Below, piece by piece: positions 28,718-37,568 of a stretch of 64,000 nt of DNA. Under the pieces are notes generated by a model that was not told where the DNA came from, made no database searches, and worked only from the letters and a program-made list of their open reading frames with translations. The position numbers and the translations under genes were made by a program. This DNA comes from Mangrovimicrobium sediminis (GTDB lineage: Bacteria > Pseudomonadota > Gammaproteobacteria > Pseudomonadales > Halieaceae), in the NCBI RefSeq assembly GCF_004745945.1, contig NZ_SRLE01000007.1, positions 372,001 to 436,000 of the forward strand. The letters run 5' to 3'. The number at the start of each line of letters is the position of its first letter. Position 1 is the first letter of the stretch.

Positions 28718-28840
28718 ATGAAGGACCGAAGGAACGGTGACCGACGTGTGAAGCAGCGGCGCAAGGAGCCCCGCTGGCAGGAGAAGGAACGCCGCCGCGG
28801 CGATCGCCGCAACGCCCGGTTTACCCGTCTGTATTCCTGA
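28718..28840 (+). CDS. Small Arg-rich hypothetical protein (40 aa)
   Basis: I do not recognise this gene. AGGAG lies 8 bases before ATG 28718, a good ribosome site. The 40-residue product is extremely basic and contains two copies of an RRxGDRR-type motif (RRNGDRR and RRRGDRR) separated by a KQRRKEPRWQEKE stretch, then ends NARFTRLYS. The frame continues upstream to a TTG at 28622, but the ATG has the ribosome site. It could bind nucleic acid or c-di-GMP-like ligands; nothing in the sequence proves that. It lies between the tRNA operon and the Amt-GGDEF-EAL gene. Confidence 0.55.
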   Translation: MKDRRNGDRRVKQRRKEPRWQEKERRRGDRRNARFTRLYS

Positions 28841-29082
28841 ATCTCGACGGCTGGCGCCTCCCAGCGCGCCGGGGCGGGAGATATGCGCCGAAAAAAAGCG
28901 CGATTAGCCCACCTGGATCACCCCAAAACTGTGACCCGCTTGGCAAAAACCGGCATGCGGTACCGCGGTGATCTATTTGCTAAAAATCATACTGTTAGAC
29001 TGAATTCTCCGGCAACCGGCCCGCAGAGCCCGGTGCTCGCAGTGGTATTGCTTGTCCTTGCCCCAAACCTGATCGAGAGACT

Positions 29083-32000
29083 ATGAGCGACAAGAGCGCG
29101 TTGGACCTGCTCTGGGTGCTGCTGGCGGCAGTGCTCGTCCTGCTGATGCAGGGCGGCTTCCTGTGCCTGGAGTCCGGGGTTACCCGCACCAAGAACGCCA
29201 TCAACGTCGCGTTGAAAAACGCGGTGGACCTGGCACTGGTGTGGGCGGTGTTCTGGTTGTTCAGCTTTGGCCTGATGTTTGGCGCCACCCGCTCGGGCCT
29301 GCTTGGCGGCAGTTACTTTGCGCCGGACATCGGCCACGGTGATGCCTGGCTCTCCACCTTTTTCCTCTTCCAGGTCATGTTCTGCGCCACGGCGGCGACC
29401 ATCGTCTCCGGTGCCGTGGCCGAGCGCATGCGCTTCCAGGCGTACATCGTCATCACTGTGCTGGTCGCTGGCCTGCTCTACCCAGTGTTCGGTCACTGGG
29501 CCTGGGGCGGCGCACTGGGAGACGGCGTGGGCTGGCTGGCGGACCTGGGTTTTGTGGATTTTGCCGGTTCCACGGTCGTGCACAGCGTCGGCGGTTGGGT
29601 AGCCCTGGCCGCCGTAATATTGCTCGGCCCGCGCCTGGGGCGCTTTGCCCCGGGCAGTGGCGGTATCCCACCCTCGAACATGCCGCTGGCGATGTTTGGT
29701 GTGGTGCTGTTTTTCGTCGGCTGGGTGGGGTTCAACGGCGGCAGTACTTTGGCCTTCGATGGCCGTGTCCCCGGCATCATCGCCAATACGTTGTTGTCCG
29801 GCGCGGTGGGCATGATTGCGGCGCACCTGCTGCGCCCGCTGATCTCTCCGGACATGACGCCGATCAGTGCGCCGCTCAACGGGGCGCTGGCCGGGCTGGT
29901 CTCGATCACCGCCAACTGCCACGTGGTGAGCAGCGGCAGTGCCGCACTGATCGGCGCTATCGGTGCTGCGGTCATGCTCGCCACGGACCGCGCGCTGCTG
30001 CGCCTGAAACTGGACGACGCGGTGGGTGCGATACCGGTGCACCTTGGTGCCGGTATCTGGGGCACGCTGGCGGTGGCGGTGTTCGGCGACCTCACGGCGA
30101 TAGGCAACGGCCTGTCGCGGGGCGAGCAGTTGCTGGCACAGCTGCAGGGCGTGGCGGCCTGTGGCGTCTGGAGTTTTGCGGTGGGCTACCTGCTGTTGCG
30201 CCTGGTGGCGGCGTGGATACCGCTGCGGGTTTCGGTGGAAGAGGAGGAACAGGGCCTCAACGTCTCCGAGCACGGTGCGCGCAATTACCTCTCCGAATTG
30301 CTCGGCGCCATCGACCGGCAGGAGCGCAGTGCGGACCTCACCCTGCGCGCACCGGTGGAACCGTTTACCGAGATGGGGCAGGTGGCCCAGAGCTACAACC
30401 GCCTGATCGACGCGCTGCAGGGCGAAACGGAAAAGACCGCGGATATCCTGCGCCAGGTGCGCGACGGCATCATTACCTTCGACGCCTCCGGGCGCCTGAC
30501 CAGCCTCAACCCCGGCGCCGAGCAACTCTTGGGGGTAAGGACTGCGGCGGTCGTCGGCACGTCCGCCCTGCAGGTGATCAACGATGCCGGCTTTGTTATG
30601 TACAACGAGGGCGGGCGACCGGTGCCGGTGTCGCGGGACCTGCAATCGACGCTGCGCTGCGAGTTCCAGCGCGCGGAGGACGGCGGCGCCAAGACCGTGC
30701 TGGAATTCAAGGCCAGCCGTGCCAATGGTATCGAGGGCACCGTGTACACCGCGACCCTGCGCGACATCTCGCGGCAGCGGCGCGTCGAGGAACAGCTGTT
30801 CGAGGAAAAGGAGCAGGCACAGGTCACCCTGAAATCCCTCGGCGAGGCGGTGATCACCGCCGACGCGGACGACCGCATCCTGTATATGAACCCGGTGGCC
30901 GCGGAGTTTATCGGCATCGGCGAATCCGAGGCCATCGGGCAGAATCTTGCCGAGGCCTTCAGCGTCACTGGCGAGGCGGACGGCTGCGCTATCCAGCTGG
31001 GCCTGGCGGCGCTCGGCCAGGGCGGCACCGGGATTCGCCGCCACGACCCGCTCATCCTGCACCGCCGCGACGGCACCGAGGTCACCATCAAGCTCACCGC
31101 GGCGCCGATTCGCGACCGCAACGGCGGTATGATCGGCACCGTGCTGGTGTTCCAGGATATCTCCAGCGCCCGCGAACTGGAGCGCACGCTGTCCTACCAG
31201 GCGTCCCACGATGCGGTGACCGGGCTGTACAATCGCCGCAAATTCGAGGACTGCCTGCTGGAGTTGATCGAGTCCGCGCGCGAGTCCGAGCAGGAACACG
31301 TGATCTGTTTCGCCGACCTCGACCAGTTCAAGGTAGTCAACGACACCTGCGGTCACCATGCCGGCGACGAACTGCTGCGCCAACTCGCCAATCTTTTGGC
31401 CGACAGCGTACGTGCCAGCGATACCCTGGCGCGCCTGGGCGGCGACGAGTTCGGCATCCTGCTGCACGAGTGCGATATGGAACGCGGCCGGCAGATCGCC
31501 GACGAGGTGCGCCGGCGGGTGGAGGAATACCGCTTCAGCTGGCAGGGGCGCACCTTCGCCGTTGGCGTCAGCATCGGTCTGGTGGGTTTCAACCAGCACG
31601 ACGGCAATGCCGTGGAACTGATGAGCATGGCGGACACCGCCTGCTACGCGGCCAAGGAGGGCGGCCGTAACCGCGTGCACGTGCACAGCCGCGACGACGA
31701 GCAGGTGGACGACCGCCGCGGCCAGATGGTCTGGGCCACGCGCATCCGCGAGGCCATCGACCAGGACCGCCTGCGCCTGTTCTACCAGCCGATCGTCTAC
31801 ACCGACGACACCACGCGCATAGACCACTACGAGGTGTTTGTGCGCATGCTGACCGACGACGGCGATACCGTGCCACCCGGCGCGTTCATCCCGGCGGCGG
31901 AGCGCTACGGCCACATGAGCGGGGTGGACCTGTGGGTAGTGCGCAACATGCTGGCCTGGATGGGGGCGAGCGCCCAGCGCGATACCTCGTTCTCCATCAA

Positions 32001-32484
32001 CCTGTCCGGGGCGTCGCTGGACAATGCGGAAATGCTGCGCACCATCAAGTCCGGCTTCACGCGTTTCGGAGTGAACCCGGAGCAGGTGTGTTTCGAAGTG
32101 ACCGAGACCGCGGCGATCGCCGATTTTTCCCGCGCCGTGCAGTTCATCGACGAACTCAAGCGCCTGGGCTGTCGCTTCTCGCTGGACGACTTCGGCAGCG
32201 GCCTGTCCTCGTTCGGCTACCTCAAGTCACTGCCGGTGGATTTCATCAAGATCGACGGCATGTTCGTGCGCGATATCCTCACCGACCCCTTCGACGAGGC
32301 CATGGTGCAGTCGATCAACCGCATCGGCCAGCTCATGGGCCTGATCACCATCGCGGAGTTTGTCGAGAGCGAGGATATCCTGCGCCGCCTGCAGCAGATC
32401 GGTGTGGACCTGTGCCAGGGGTATCACATCGCCGCGCCGGCGCCGCTGGAGGAGCACGCGCTGGCGCTGATGTGGCCGCGTTGA
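29083..32484 (+). CDS. Ammonium transporter-PAS-PAS-GGDEF-EAL fusion (putative ammonium-responsive c-di-GMP protein)
   Basis: 1133 residues. Residues 1 to about 385 are a complete Amt/Mep/Rh channel with about eleven helices; both pore histidines appear kept (STVVHSVGG and IPVHLGAGIWG). A HAMP-like linker follows (about 395-455), then two PAS domains (DGIITFDASGRL, EAVITADADDRIL). The diguanylate cyclase has GGDEF at 786-790 and an I-site RASD ten residues before it. The EAL domain has EVF instead of EAL at 917-919 but keeps NLSG, ETAAI, DDFGSG (1035 on), KIDG and EFVE. The layout suggests ammonium sensing coupled to c-di-GMP turnover; whether synthesis or hydrolysis dominates is unknown. Confidence 0.93.
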   Translation: MSDKSALDLLWVLLAAVLVLLMQGGFLCLESGVTRTKNAINVALKNAVDLALVWAVFWLFSFGLMFGATRSGLLGGSYFAPDIGHGDAWLSTFFLFQVMFCATAATIVSGAVAERMRFQAYIVITVLVAGLLYPVFGHWAWGGALGDGVGWLADLGFVDFAGSTVVHSVGGWVALAAVILLGPRLGRFAPGSGGIPPSNMPLAMFGVVLFFVGWVGFNGGSTLAFDGRVPGIIANTLLSGAVGMIAAHLLRPLISPDMTPISAPLNGALAGLVSITANCHVVSSGSAALIGAIGAAVMLATDRALLRLKLDDAVGAIPVHLGAGIWGTLAVAVFGDLTAIGNGLSRGEQLLAQLQGVAACGVWSFAVGYLLLRLVAAWIPLRVSVEEEEQGLNVSEHGARNYLSELLGAIDRQERSADLTLRAPVEPFTEMGQVAQSYNRLIDALQGETEKTADILRQVRDGIITFDASGRLTSLNPGAEQLLGVRTAAVVGTSALQVINDAGFVMYNEGGRPVPVSRDLQSTLRCEFQRAEDGGAKTVLEFKASRANGIEGTVYTATLRDISRQRRVEEQLFEEKEQAQVTLKSLGEAVITADADDRILYMNPVAAEFIGIGESEAIGQNLAEAFSVTGEADGCAIQLGLAALGQGGTGIRRHDPLILHRRDGTEVTIKLTAAPIRDRNGGMIGTVLVFQDISSARELERTLSYQASHDAVTGLYNRRKFEDCLLELIESARESEQEHVICFADLDQFKVVNDTCGHHAGDELLRQLANLLADSVRASDTLARLGGDEFGILLHECDMERGRQIADEVRRRVEEYRFSWQGRTFAVGVSIGLVGFNQHDGNAVELMSMADTACYAAKEGGRNRVHVHSRDDEQVDDRRGQMVWATRIREAIDQDRLRLFYQPIVYTDDTTRIDHYEVFVRMLTDDGDTVPPGAFIPAAERYGHMSGVDLWVVRNMLAWMGASAQRDTSFSINLSGASLDNAEMLRTIKSGFTRFGVNPEQVCFEVTETAAIADFSRAVQFIDELKRLGCRFSLDDFGSGLSSFGYLKSLPVDFIKIDGMFVRDILTDPFDEAMVQSINRIGQLMGLITIAEFVESEDILRRLQQIGVDLCQGYHIAAPAPLEEHALALMWPR

Positions 32485-32534
32485 GGCTGCTTTAGCTGTG
32501 TTGGCGCCAGGGTATTCGTGCTGACGCCGGATCG

Positions 32535-33158
32535 CTAGCAGTCGGCGGCGCGCACGGTCTTGTGGCGGATCGGGCAGCGCTTTTTCTCTTCCTGTTTTTC
32601 TTCTTCGATTTCTTCCTGCGCAGCTGGAGCAGCGGTCGATGCGGCGGCCGCCGGTGCGACGGCGGTAGCGGCCGGCATCTGCGTTTCGCCGCTGCGGATG
32701 CTGTCTACGACGCTGTCGACCAGCGCATTGGGAACCGGCACGCTCAGGTTGTACTGCGCAATCTTCCAACCAGAGGCAGTGTTGACCAGCACCCCGGAGC
32801 CGCGGCATTCGCCGAGGCTGTCGTTGTCCAGCATCTCGTCGAACCATGCTATATCGCCATCGGCGGCGACACTTACCCGGCGCTCGCGCGGACGGTAGGT
32901 CCAGCCGCGTCCGCGGGAGAAGTTGTCGTGGACAAAGCTGCGAAACGCTTCGCCCTGCCAGCGCTCGCTGCCGTCGGTGCCGAGAAATACCGCTTGTTCC
33001 GTCATCAGCCCCAGATAGCGTTCTTCGTCTGCCTCGGCGGCGGCGCCGTGGAAGGCGTCCAGCGTGGCGGCCACCGCCTGTTCCGGGTCGGCGCTGGCGG
33101 GTAGGGCCAGCAGCAGGGCGAGCAGCAGGGAGGCGAGGGGGGCAAGGTAGTTTTTCAC
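32535..33158 (-). CDS. Secreted NTF2-like (SnoaL/DUF4440-type) protein
   Basis: 207 residues. Signal peptide (LLLALLLALPASA-D), then an NTF2-like fold recognisable from VAATLDAFHGAAAEADEERY, the ALFLGTDGSERWQG-like segment AVFLGTDGSERWQG and the closing GWKIAQYNLSVPVPN. An Ala-rich stretch and a highly charged tail (EEIEEEKQEEKKR) ending in two Cys follow, which is not part of the usual domain. Function is unknown; such proteins are small-molecule-binding or enzymatic cups. It stands alone, convergent with the Amt fusion gene. Confidence 0.75.
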   Translation of the reverse strand: MKNYLAPLASLLLALLLALPASADPEQAVAATLDAFHGAAAEADEERYLGLMTEQAVFLGTDGSERWQGEAFRSFVHDNFSRGRGWTYRPRERRVSVAADGDIAWFDEMLDNDSLGECRGSGVLVNTASGWKIAQYNLSVPVPNALVDSVVDSIRSGETQMPAATAVAPAAAASTAAPAAQEEIEEEKQEEKKRCPIRHKTVRAADC

Positions 33159-33215
33159 GAGTCGGTCCGCTGGTGGATGTCGGCGACTATGGTAGACCGC
33201 GGGAGGGGCGCTACG

Positions 33216-34619
33216 CTACCGGGGCGTAGCGCGCTGGCCTCGCCCGGCGAACCACAGGGCCGCCAGCAGGGGCAGGCCGAAGGCGGCAAAACTCCAGGCG
33301 ACGATATCCGCACCCAGCGCCGCGCTCATCTGCGGGTGCTGGGCGAGCATGTAGGCGGGCAGGGCGTTGCCCAGCATGCAGCCCACCATGCGATAGGTAT
33401 TGAAGATTCCCATGGCCAGCGCCTGCACCTCGCGCGGAGCCGCCAGCAGGCTGGCGCGCTGGGAGATTACCTGGGCGGCGGCGCTGGCGGCGCCGATGCA
33501 CAACATGGCCAGCACGAAGCCCGGCCGGTTGCTCAGGCCGAGCAGCGCGGCGTAGCCGAATACCACCAGCAGGCCGGTCAGCGCTCGCGGCAGGCGGTCG
33601 CCGCGGCCGTCGATGTAATTGCCGGACAGCGGGCTCGCCAGCATCATCGCGAAAGTGTAGCTGGCGAGGTAGACGCCCAGTTCCGTGGGCGTCAGTCCCA
33701 AGGAGATCGTCACCCAGGCGGGCAGCATGAACATCAGGGAGAAAGTGATCGCCGCCGCGAACAGCGCCACCAGGGTGCCCATGTTGAAGGCGAAGTTGTT
33801 GATGCGCGCGAACTGCCCGCGCGATTCAGGCGAACGCAGTACCGCGGTGACGACCAGTGCGCTGGTGATTACCCAGGCCAGCGTCGGCCACAGCAGTGAC
33901 TGCTCGAGAACGAATGCCTGCAACATCACGGCGAAGGGCACGAAGGGCAGGCCCAGGGTACTGAGGCTGGAAACCCGCACCCGGCTTTCGTCGTCCCTGG
34001 GTACGTAAAAGAACACCAGCAGCAGCGCCACCAGCCCCAGCGGCACGCTGCACCAGAACAACGCCGGCCATTCCAGGTAGTGGATCACCAGCCCGCCCAG
34101 CGGAAACGCCAGTGCGCTGCTGCCGAGCATGGCAGAACCCAGCAGGCCCAGGTAGGCGCCGATCTTCGCCTCGGGGACGATGCGGTGGACCAGGGTTGCC
34201 GCGTTGGCGGTGATGGTGCCGGAGAACAGTGCCTGGATCACGCGCCAGAACACCAGGTGGTCGAAGTCCTCGACGAAGCCCGCGGCAATACTCGCCGCGC
34301 AAAACCCGAGGATGGCCAGCAGGAACACCCGGCGCCGGCCGAGCAAGTCGCCGAGTGCACCGGCCAGTGGTTGCGCAGCGGCGGTCGCGGCGAGGTAGTA
34401 CATCACCAGCACGGACACCAGCGCGTAGGGCATGTCGAAGGCGCGCGCCAGCTCCGGGTAGGCGGTGACGATCAGGGTGCTGTTGATCGCGTTCAGGCAG
34501 GCGCCGGTGGCCACCGCGGCGAAAGCCATCAACACGGTGCGCCGGGTTTTGCTGCCGAGGGGAGTGTCGATTTCGTCGCGCTCGCTTGTTTGCTCGCGAG
34601 CGCCTGGGCTATCCTGCAT
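33216..34619 (-). CDS. MFS transporter (DHA2-like)
   Basis: 467 residues with 12 to 14 hydrophobic segments after a polar N-terminus. The motif A-like loop GALGDLLGRRRVF after helix 2 and VIQALFSGTITANAATLV place it in the major facilitator superfamily, closest in style to drug:H+ antiporters. Substrate unknown. It is divergent from the LLM oxidoreductase, with 213 bases between them, and may export a substrate or product of that cluster. Confidence 0.85.
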   Translation of the reverse strand: MQDSPGAREQTSERDEIDTPLGSKTRRTVLMAFAAVATGACLNAINSTLIVTAYPELARAFDMPYALVSVLVMYYLAATAAAQPLAGALGDLLGRRRVFLLAILGFCAASIAAGFVEDFDHLVFWRVIQALFSGTITANAATLVHRIVPEAKIGAYLGLLGSAMLGSSALAFPLGGLVIHYLEWPALFWCSVPLGLVALLLVFFYVPRDDESRVRVSSLSTLGLPFVPFAVMLQAFVLEQSLLWPTLAWVITSALVVTAVLRSPESRGQFARINNFAFNMGTLVALFAAAITFSLMFMLPAWVTISLGLTPTELGVYLASYTFAMMLASPLSGNYIDGRGDRLPRALTGLLVVFGYAALLGLSNRPGFVLAMLCIGAASAAAQVISQRASLLAAPREVQALAMGIFNTYRMVGCMLGNALPAYMLAQHPQMSAALGADIVAWSFAAFGLPLLAALWFAGRGQRATPR

Positions 34620-34655
34620 ATATAAAATACGGTTTCATAATAAGGGTGGCGTTGC

Positions 34656-34661
34656 TATACT
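34656..34661 (+). promoter_or_regulatory. Possible -10 box for the LLM-SDR cluster
   Basis: TATACT in the MFS/LLM divergent gap. The -35 position, about TTTCAT at 17 bases, is weak, so regulation by an activator is possible. Confidence 0.3.
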
Positions 34662-34780
34662 GCGGCGCTCTCCGGTTGGGTGCGAACACCGGCCGAGCCA
34701 CGTTGATCTGCGGCACCGGTCACGCGGGACTTGCCGTCCCAGGAGCCTTTTACACGGGCCTGTTGCGGAGACCTGTCAGG

Positions 34781-34819
34781 ACGGGCCATCACGACGGGCC
34801 ATCATAACGGGCCATCACG
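34781..34819 (+). repeat. Three 13-bp tandem repeats before the LLM gene
   Basis: Units 34781-34793, 34794-34806 and 34807-34819 read ACGGGCCATCACG, ACGGGCCATCATA and ACGGGCCATCACG. The array ends 13 bases before the start codon and overlaps the probable 5' leader. Confidence 0.85.
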
Positions 34820-34832
34820 AGGACCTATAATA

Positions 34833-35774
34833 ATGAAAATTGGTATCACATGTGGCGGTATCGGCGCCTACGCCAGCGGCGAGTTCCTGCACCTGTCGGC
34901 GCGCGCGGCGGAGGAGGTCGGTTTCAACGCCTACTGGATGCCCGATCACGTGGTGCTGTTCGCCGACTACCCGGAATCGCGCTACGCCTACGCCAACGGC
35001 TCCGGGCAGGCCAAACCACAGCAGGACGAAGCCGCAGCCCTGAAGTTCGGCGAGGAAAACCCGATCCCCGACCCGCACTCGGAGTTCGTCGACCCGGTCG
35101 CCGCCATGGCCTGGGTGGCGGCGGCCACGCAGCGCATCGAGGTGGGCAGCAATGTGCTGATCCTGCCCCAGCGCAACCCGGTGGTGCTGGCCAAGTCCCT
35201 GGCCAGCATCGACAGCTTCAGTGGCGGGCGCGTTGTGCTCGGCGCGGGTATCGGCTGGGCGCGGGAGGAATACGCCGCGGTGGGTGCCCCGTGGCAGCAG
35301 CGCGGCAGGCGCGCGGACGAATACATCGGCGCCCTGCGTGCCCTGTGGGGCGAGGGCGGCGCCGACTTCGAGGGCGAGACCGTGCAGCTGCGCGGCGCCT
35401 ACGCCTACCCCAAGCCGGCGCGTCCTGGCGGTATCCCCATTCTTATCGGCGGCGAAAGTGAAGCGGCCCTGCGCCGTGTGGCGCGCGCCGGCGATGGCTG
35501 GCTGCCTTTCAACTTGCCGGTGGAAGAAGCGGCGCAGACCATCGACCACCTCAAAGCCATGACCCGCGAACAGGGGCGCGACCCGGAGCAACTGCGCATC
35601 GTGAAGATCATCTTCAGCAACGCGGAACTGGATGACCTCAAGCGCTACCGCGAGGCCGGTGTCACCGAGTTCAACCTCGCCAGCAACGGCGAGTTGCCGC
35701 TGGAAAAAGCCGGTATCGAGGAAGTGATGGCGGAATTCGCCGAACGATTTGTCGAACCGCTGCGCCGCCTGTGA
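34833..35774 (+). CDS. LLM class flavin-dependent oxidoreductase (F420-type, TIGR03619-like)
   Basis: Luciferase-like TIM-barrel oxidoreductase, 313 residues. It opens KIGITCGGIGAYASGEFL, has the conserved YWMPDHVV, VGSNVLILPQRNPVVLAKSLAS and the flavin-contact segment GGRVVLGAGIGWAREEY, and ends in the barrel motif PILIGGESEAALRR. The family uses F420 or FMN; which one is not decidable here. ATG 34833 follows GAGGA. An SDR and a metallohydrolase follow on the same strand, suggesting a shared degradative pathway. Confidence 0.88.
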   Translation: MKIGITCGGIGAYASGEFLHLSARAAEEVGFNAYWMPDHVVLFADYPESRYAYANGSGQAKPQQDEAAALKFGEENPIPDPHSEFVDPVAAMAWVAAATQRIEVGSNVLILPQRNPVVLAKSLASIDSFSGGRVVLGAGIGWAREEYAAVGAPWQQRGRRADEYIGALRALWGEGGADFEGETVQLRGAYAYPKPARPGGIPILIGGESEAALRRVARAGDGWLPFNLPVEEAAQTIDHLKAMTREQGRDPEQLRIVKIIFSNAELDDLKRYREAGVTEFNLASNGELPLEKAGIEEVMAEFAERFVEPLRRL

Positions 35775-35829
35775 GGGTAGACTCACCCGACGGCCGTTAA
35801 CCATTCAACGATAACAGGAGCGACCGAGA

Positions 35830-36588
35830 ATGAGCCAGCTTGAGGGGAAAGTCGCGCTGGTGACCGGCGCCGGCACCGGCATCGGTCGCGGCATCGCCGA
35901 GGCGTTCGCCGCCGCGGGTGCGCAGGTGGTGATTGCCGCGCGGCGCGAGGGGCCGCTGCGTGAGGTAAGCGAGGCCAGCGGCGGGCGTATCGGCTATGTG
36001 CTGATGGACCTGGTCGACGCGCAACAACGGCAGCGGGCGCTGGAGATGGTACAGGAGCGGCACGGACGCATGGATATCCTGGTGAACAACGCCGCGTACC
36101 AGTTGTGGCAGCCCTTCGCAGACACCAGTGAGCAGCAGATCGAGGACCTGTTCTACACCAACGTCACCTCGACCACGCGCTTTATTCGCGAGGCACTGCC
36201 GTACCTCGAAGCCAGCGGCGGCAACATCGTAAACATCTCGTCGACTGCCAGCCGCTACATCGGTGTGCCCTCGGAGATGCTCTCGGTGTACAGCGCCTCC
36301 AAGGCGGCGCTCAACCAGCTCACCCGGGCGCTGGCCCCGGAGTTCGGTCCGCGTGGCGTGCGTATCAACGCAGTGGCGCCGGGCCTGACCGTGGGTGAGT
36401 ATTCGATGGATGCGCTGACCGCGGTGCCCGGCAGGCTCGAGGCGCTGGTCGAACGTACCTCGCTGGGCCGTGTCGGCCAGCCCGCCGATATCGCCCGGGT
36501 GGTGTTGTTCCTAGCCAGCGAGCAGGCGGGCTGGGTCACGGGGCAAGTGCTGGATGCGAGCGGCGGCTGGCAGATTGCCGCGGGGTGA
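35830..36588 (+). CDS. Short-chain dehydrogenase/reductase
   Basis: Classical SDR of 252 residues. Cofactor motif TGAGTGIGRG (residues 13-22), NNAAYQ, catalytic Ser in ISSTAS, Tyr and Lys in YSASK, and the C-terminal DASGGW. No acidic residue pattern decides NAD versus NADP with certainty; the AARRE at the end of beta2 suggests NADP. AACAGGAG precedes the ATG at good distance. It follows the LLM gene by 55 bases and is likely co-transcribed. Confidence 0.92.
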   Translation: MSQLEGKVALVTGAGTGIGRGIAEAFAAAGAQVVIAARREGPLREVSEASGGRIGYVLMDLVDAQQRQRALEMVQERHGRMDILVNNAAYQLWQPFADTSEQQIEDLFYTNVTSTTRFIREALPYLEASGGNIVNISSTASRYIGVPSEMLSVYSASKAALNQLTRALAPEFGPRGVRINAVAPGLTVGEYSMDALTAVPGRLEALVERTSLGRVGQPADIARVVLFLASEQAGWVTGQVLDASGGWQIAAG

Positions 36589-36677
36589 GTGACGCTCGCT
36601 TTTATTCGCAGCGACCGCCGCCAGCGTTATGACGGTCTTGAAAACGCGGTGTTTGCGCGCGACGAGGGGGAGAGGGC

Positions 36678-37568
36678 ATGGGCAATACACTGAGCTTTGG
36701 TGACGCGGAAATCTTCCAGGTCCCCGAGACTTCCTGGAAAATGCCGGTGGCCATGTTCGGCGCCAGCGACGCCCAGCTTGAGCGGCACCGGCACTGGCTG
36801 CAGCCCACCTACCTCGATGCGCACGGTGAGTGGGACAACATCGTGCAGAGCTGGGTCCTGGTAGTGGATGGTAGGGTGATTGTCGTCGACCCCTGCACCG
36901 GCAACGGCCGCCACTTCCCCGATTACCCGCCGGCGCACATGCTCGATACACCTTATATCGAGCGCTTTGCCGCCACCGGCATCCGCCCGGAGCAGGTGGA
37001 TTACGTGTTCTGCACCCACCTGCACATGGACCACTGCGGCTGGAACACGCAACTGGTCGATGGCCGCTACGTGCCGACCTTTCCCAACGCGAAATACGTG
37101 ATGGTGCAGCGCGAGTTCGAGCGCTGGGACCCGCGTCGCGCCGGCCACGTGGCGGTGAGCGCCAACGCTGGGACTTTCGAGAACAGCGTGTTGCCGGTGC
37201 TCGAGGCCGGCCTGGCGCAGATTGTGCCTGATACGTTTCGCATCAGCGCCAGCCTGGATGTCGCCCCGGCCTGGGGTCATACCGCCGGCCACTCGCTGCT
37301 GCACCTGGACAGTGCCGCGCACGAAGCCTACTTCGTCGGCGATGCCTTCCACCATCCGCTTGAGTTGCTCTACCCGGAACTGGACGCCGGCACCTGCGAG
37401 GATTTCAGCGCAACTCTCGCCACCCGGCGCCGCTTGATCGAGACCTGCCTGGCCAGCGACGCGCTACTGGTGCCGGCGCACTTTCCCTGCCCGTTCGGCG
37501 TGACCCTGCAGCGCGATGCTCAGGGCGAGCTGTCTTTCACGCCCTGTGCCGCGGACCAGTCTGGGTAG
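36678..37568 (+). CDS. Metallo-beta-lactamase-fold hydrolase (lactonase-like)
   Basis: 296 residues. The binuclear metal motif HLHMDH (His114, His116, Asp118, His119) is complete, with further ligands in WGHTAGHS and the Asp of FVGDAFHH. The arrangement resembles N-acyl homoserine lactonases and related hydrolases, but the substrate is unknown. GGGGGAGAG precedes the ATG. Its last 49 bases overlap the 3' end of the convergent MFS gene. Placed after an LLM enzyme and an SDR, it could hydrolyse a lactone or ester formed by them; that is inference. Confidence 0.85.
   Translation: MGNTLSFGDAEIFQVPETSWKMPVAMFGASDAQLERHRHWLQPTYLDAHGEWDNIVQSWVLVVDGRVIVVDPCTGNGRHFPDYPPAHMLDTPYIERFAATGIRPEQVDYVFCTHLHMDHCGWNTQLVDGRYVPTFPNAKYVMVQREFERWDPRRAGHVAVSANAGTFENSVLPVLEAGLAQIVPDTFRISASLDVAPAWGHTAGHSLLHLDSAAHEAYFVGDAFHHPLELLYPELDAGTCEDFSATLATRRRLIETCLASDALLVPAHFPCPFGVTLQRDAQGELSFTPCAADQSG

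Noticed and set aside
28883-29086. 67-codon frame upstream of the Amt fusion gene
   Set aside because: It has a plausible ribosome site but ends inside the Amt start and shows no familiar motif or composition; not enough support.
28987-31914. A 975-codon open frame on the minus strand opposite the Amt-GGDEF-EAL gene
   Set aside because: It is antisense to a gene with clear domains throughout. Its protein is rich in His, Arg and Gln without family motifs, a common artefact of GC-rich codon bias.
34826-34831. TATAAT directly before the LLM start codon
   Set aside because: One base from the ATG, so a transcript from it would be leaderless or begin inside the gene; probably chance.
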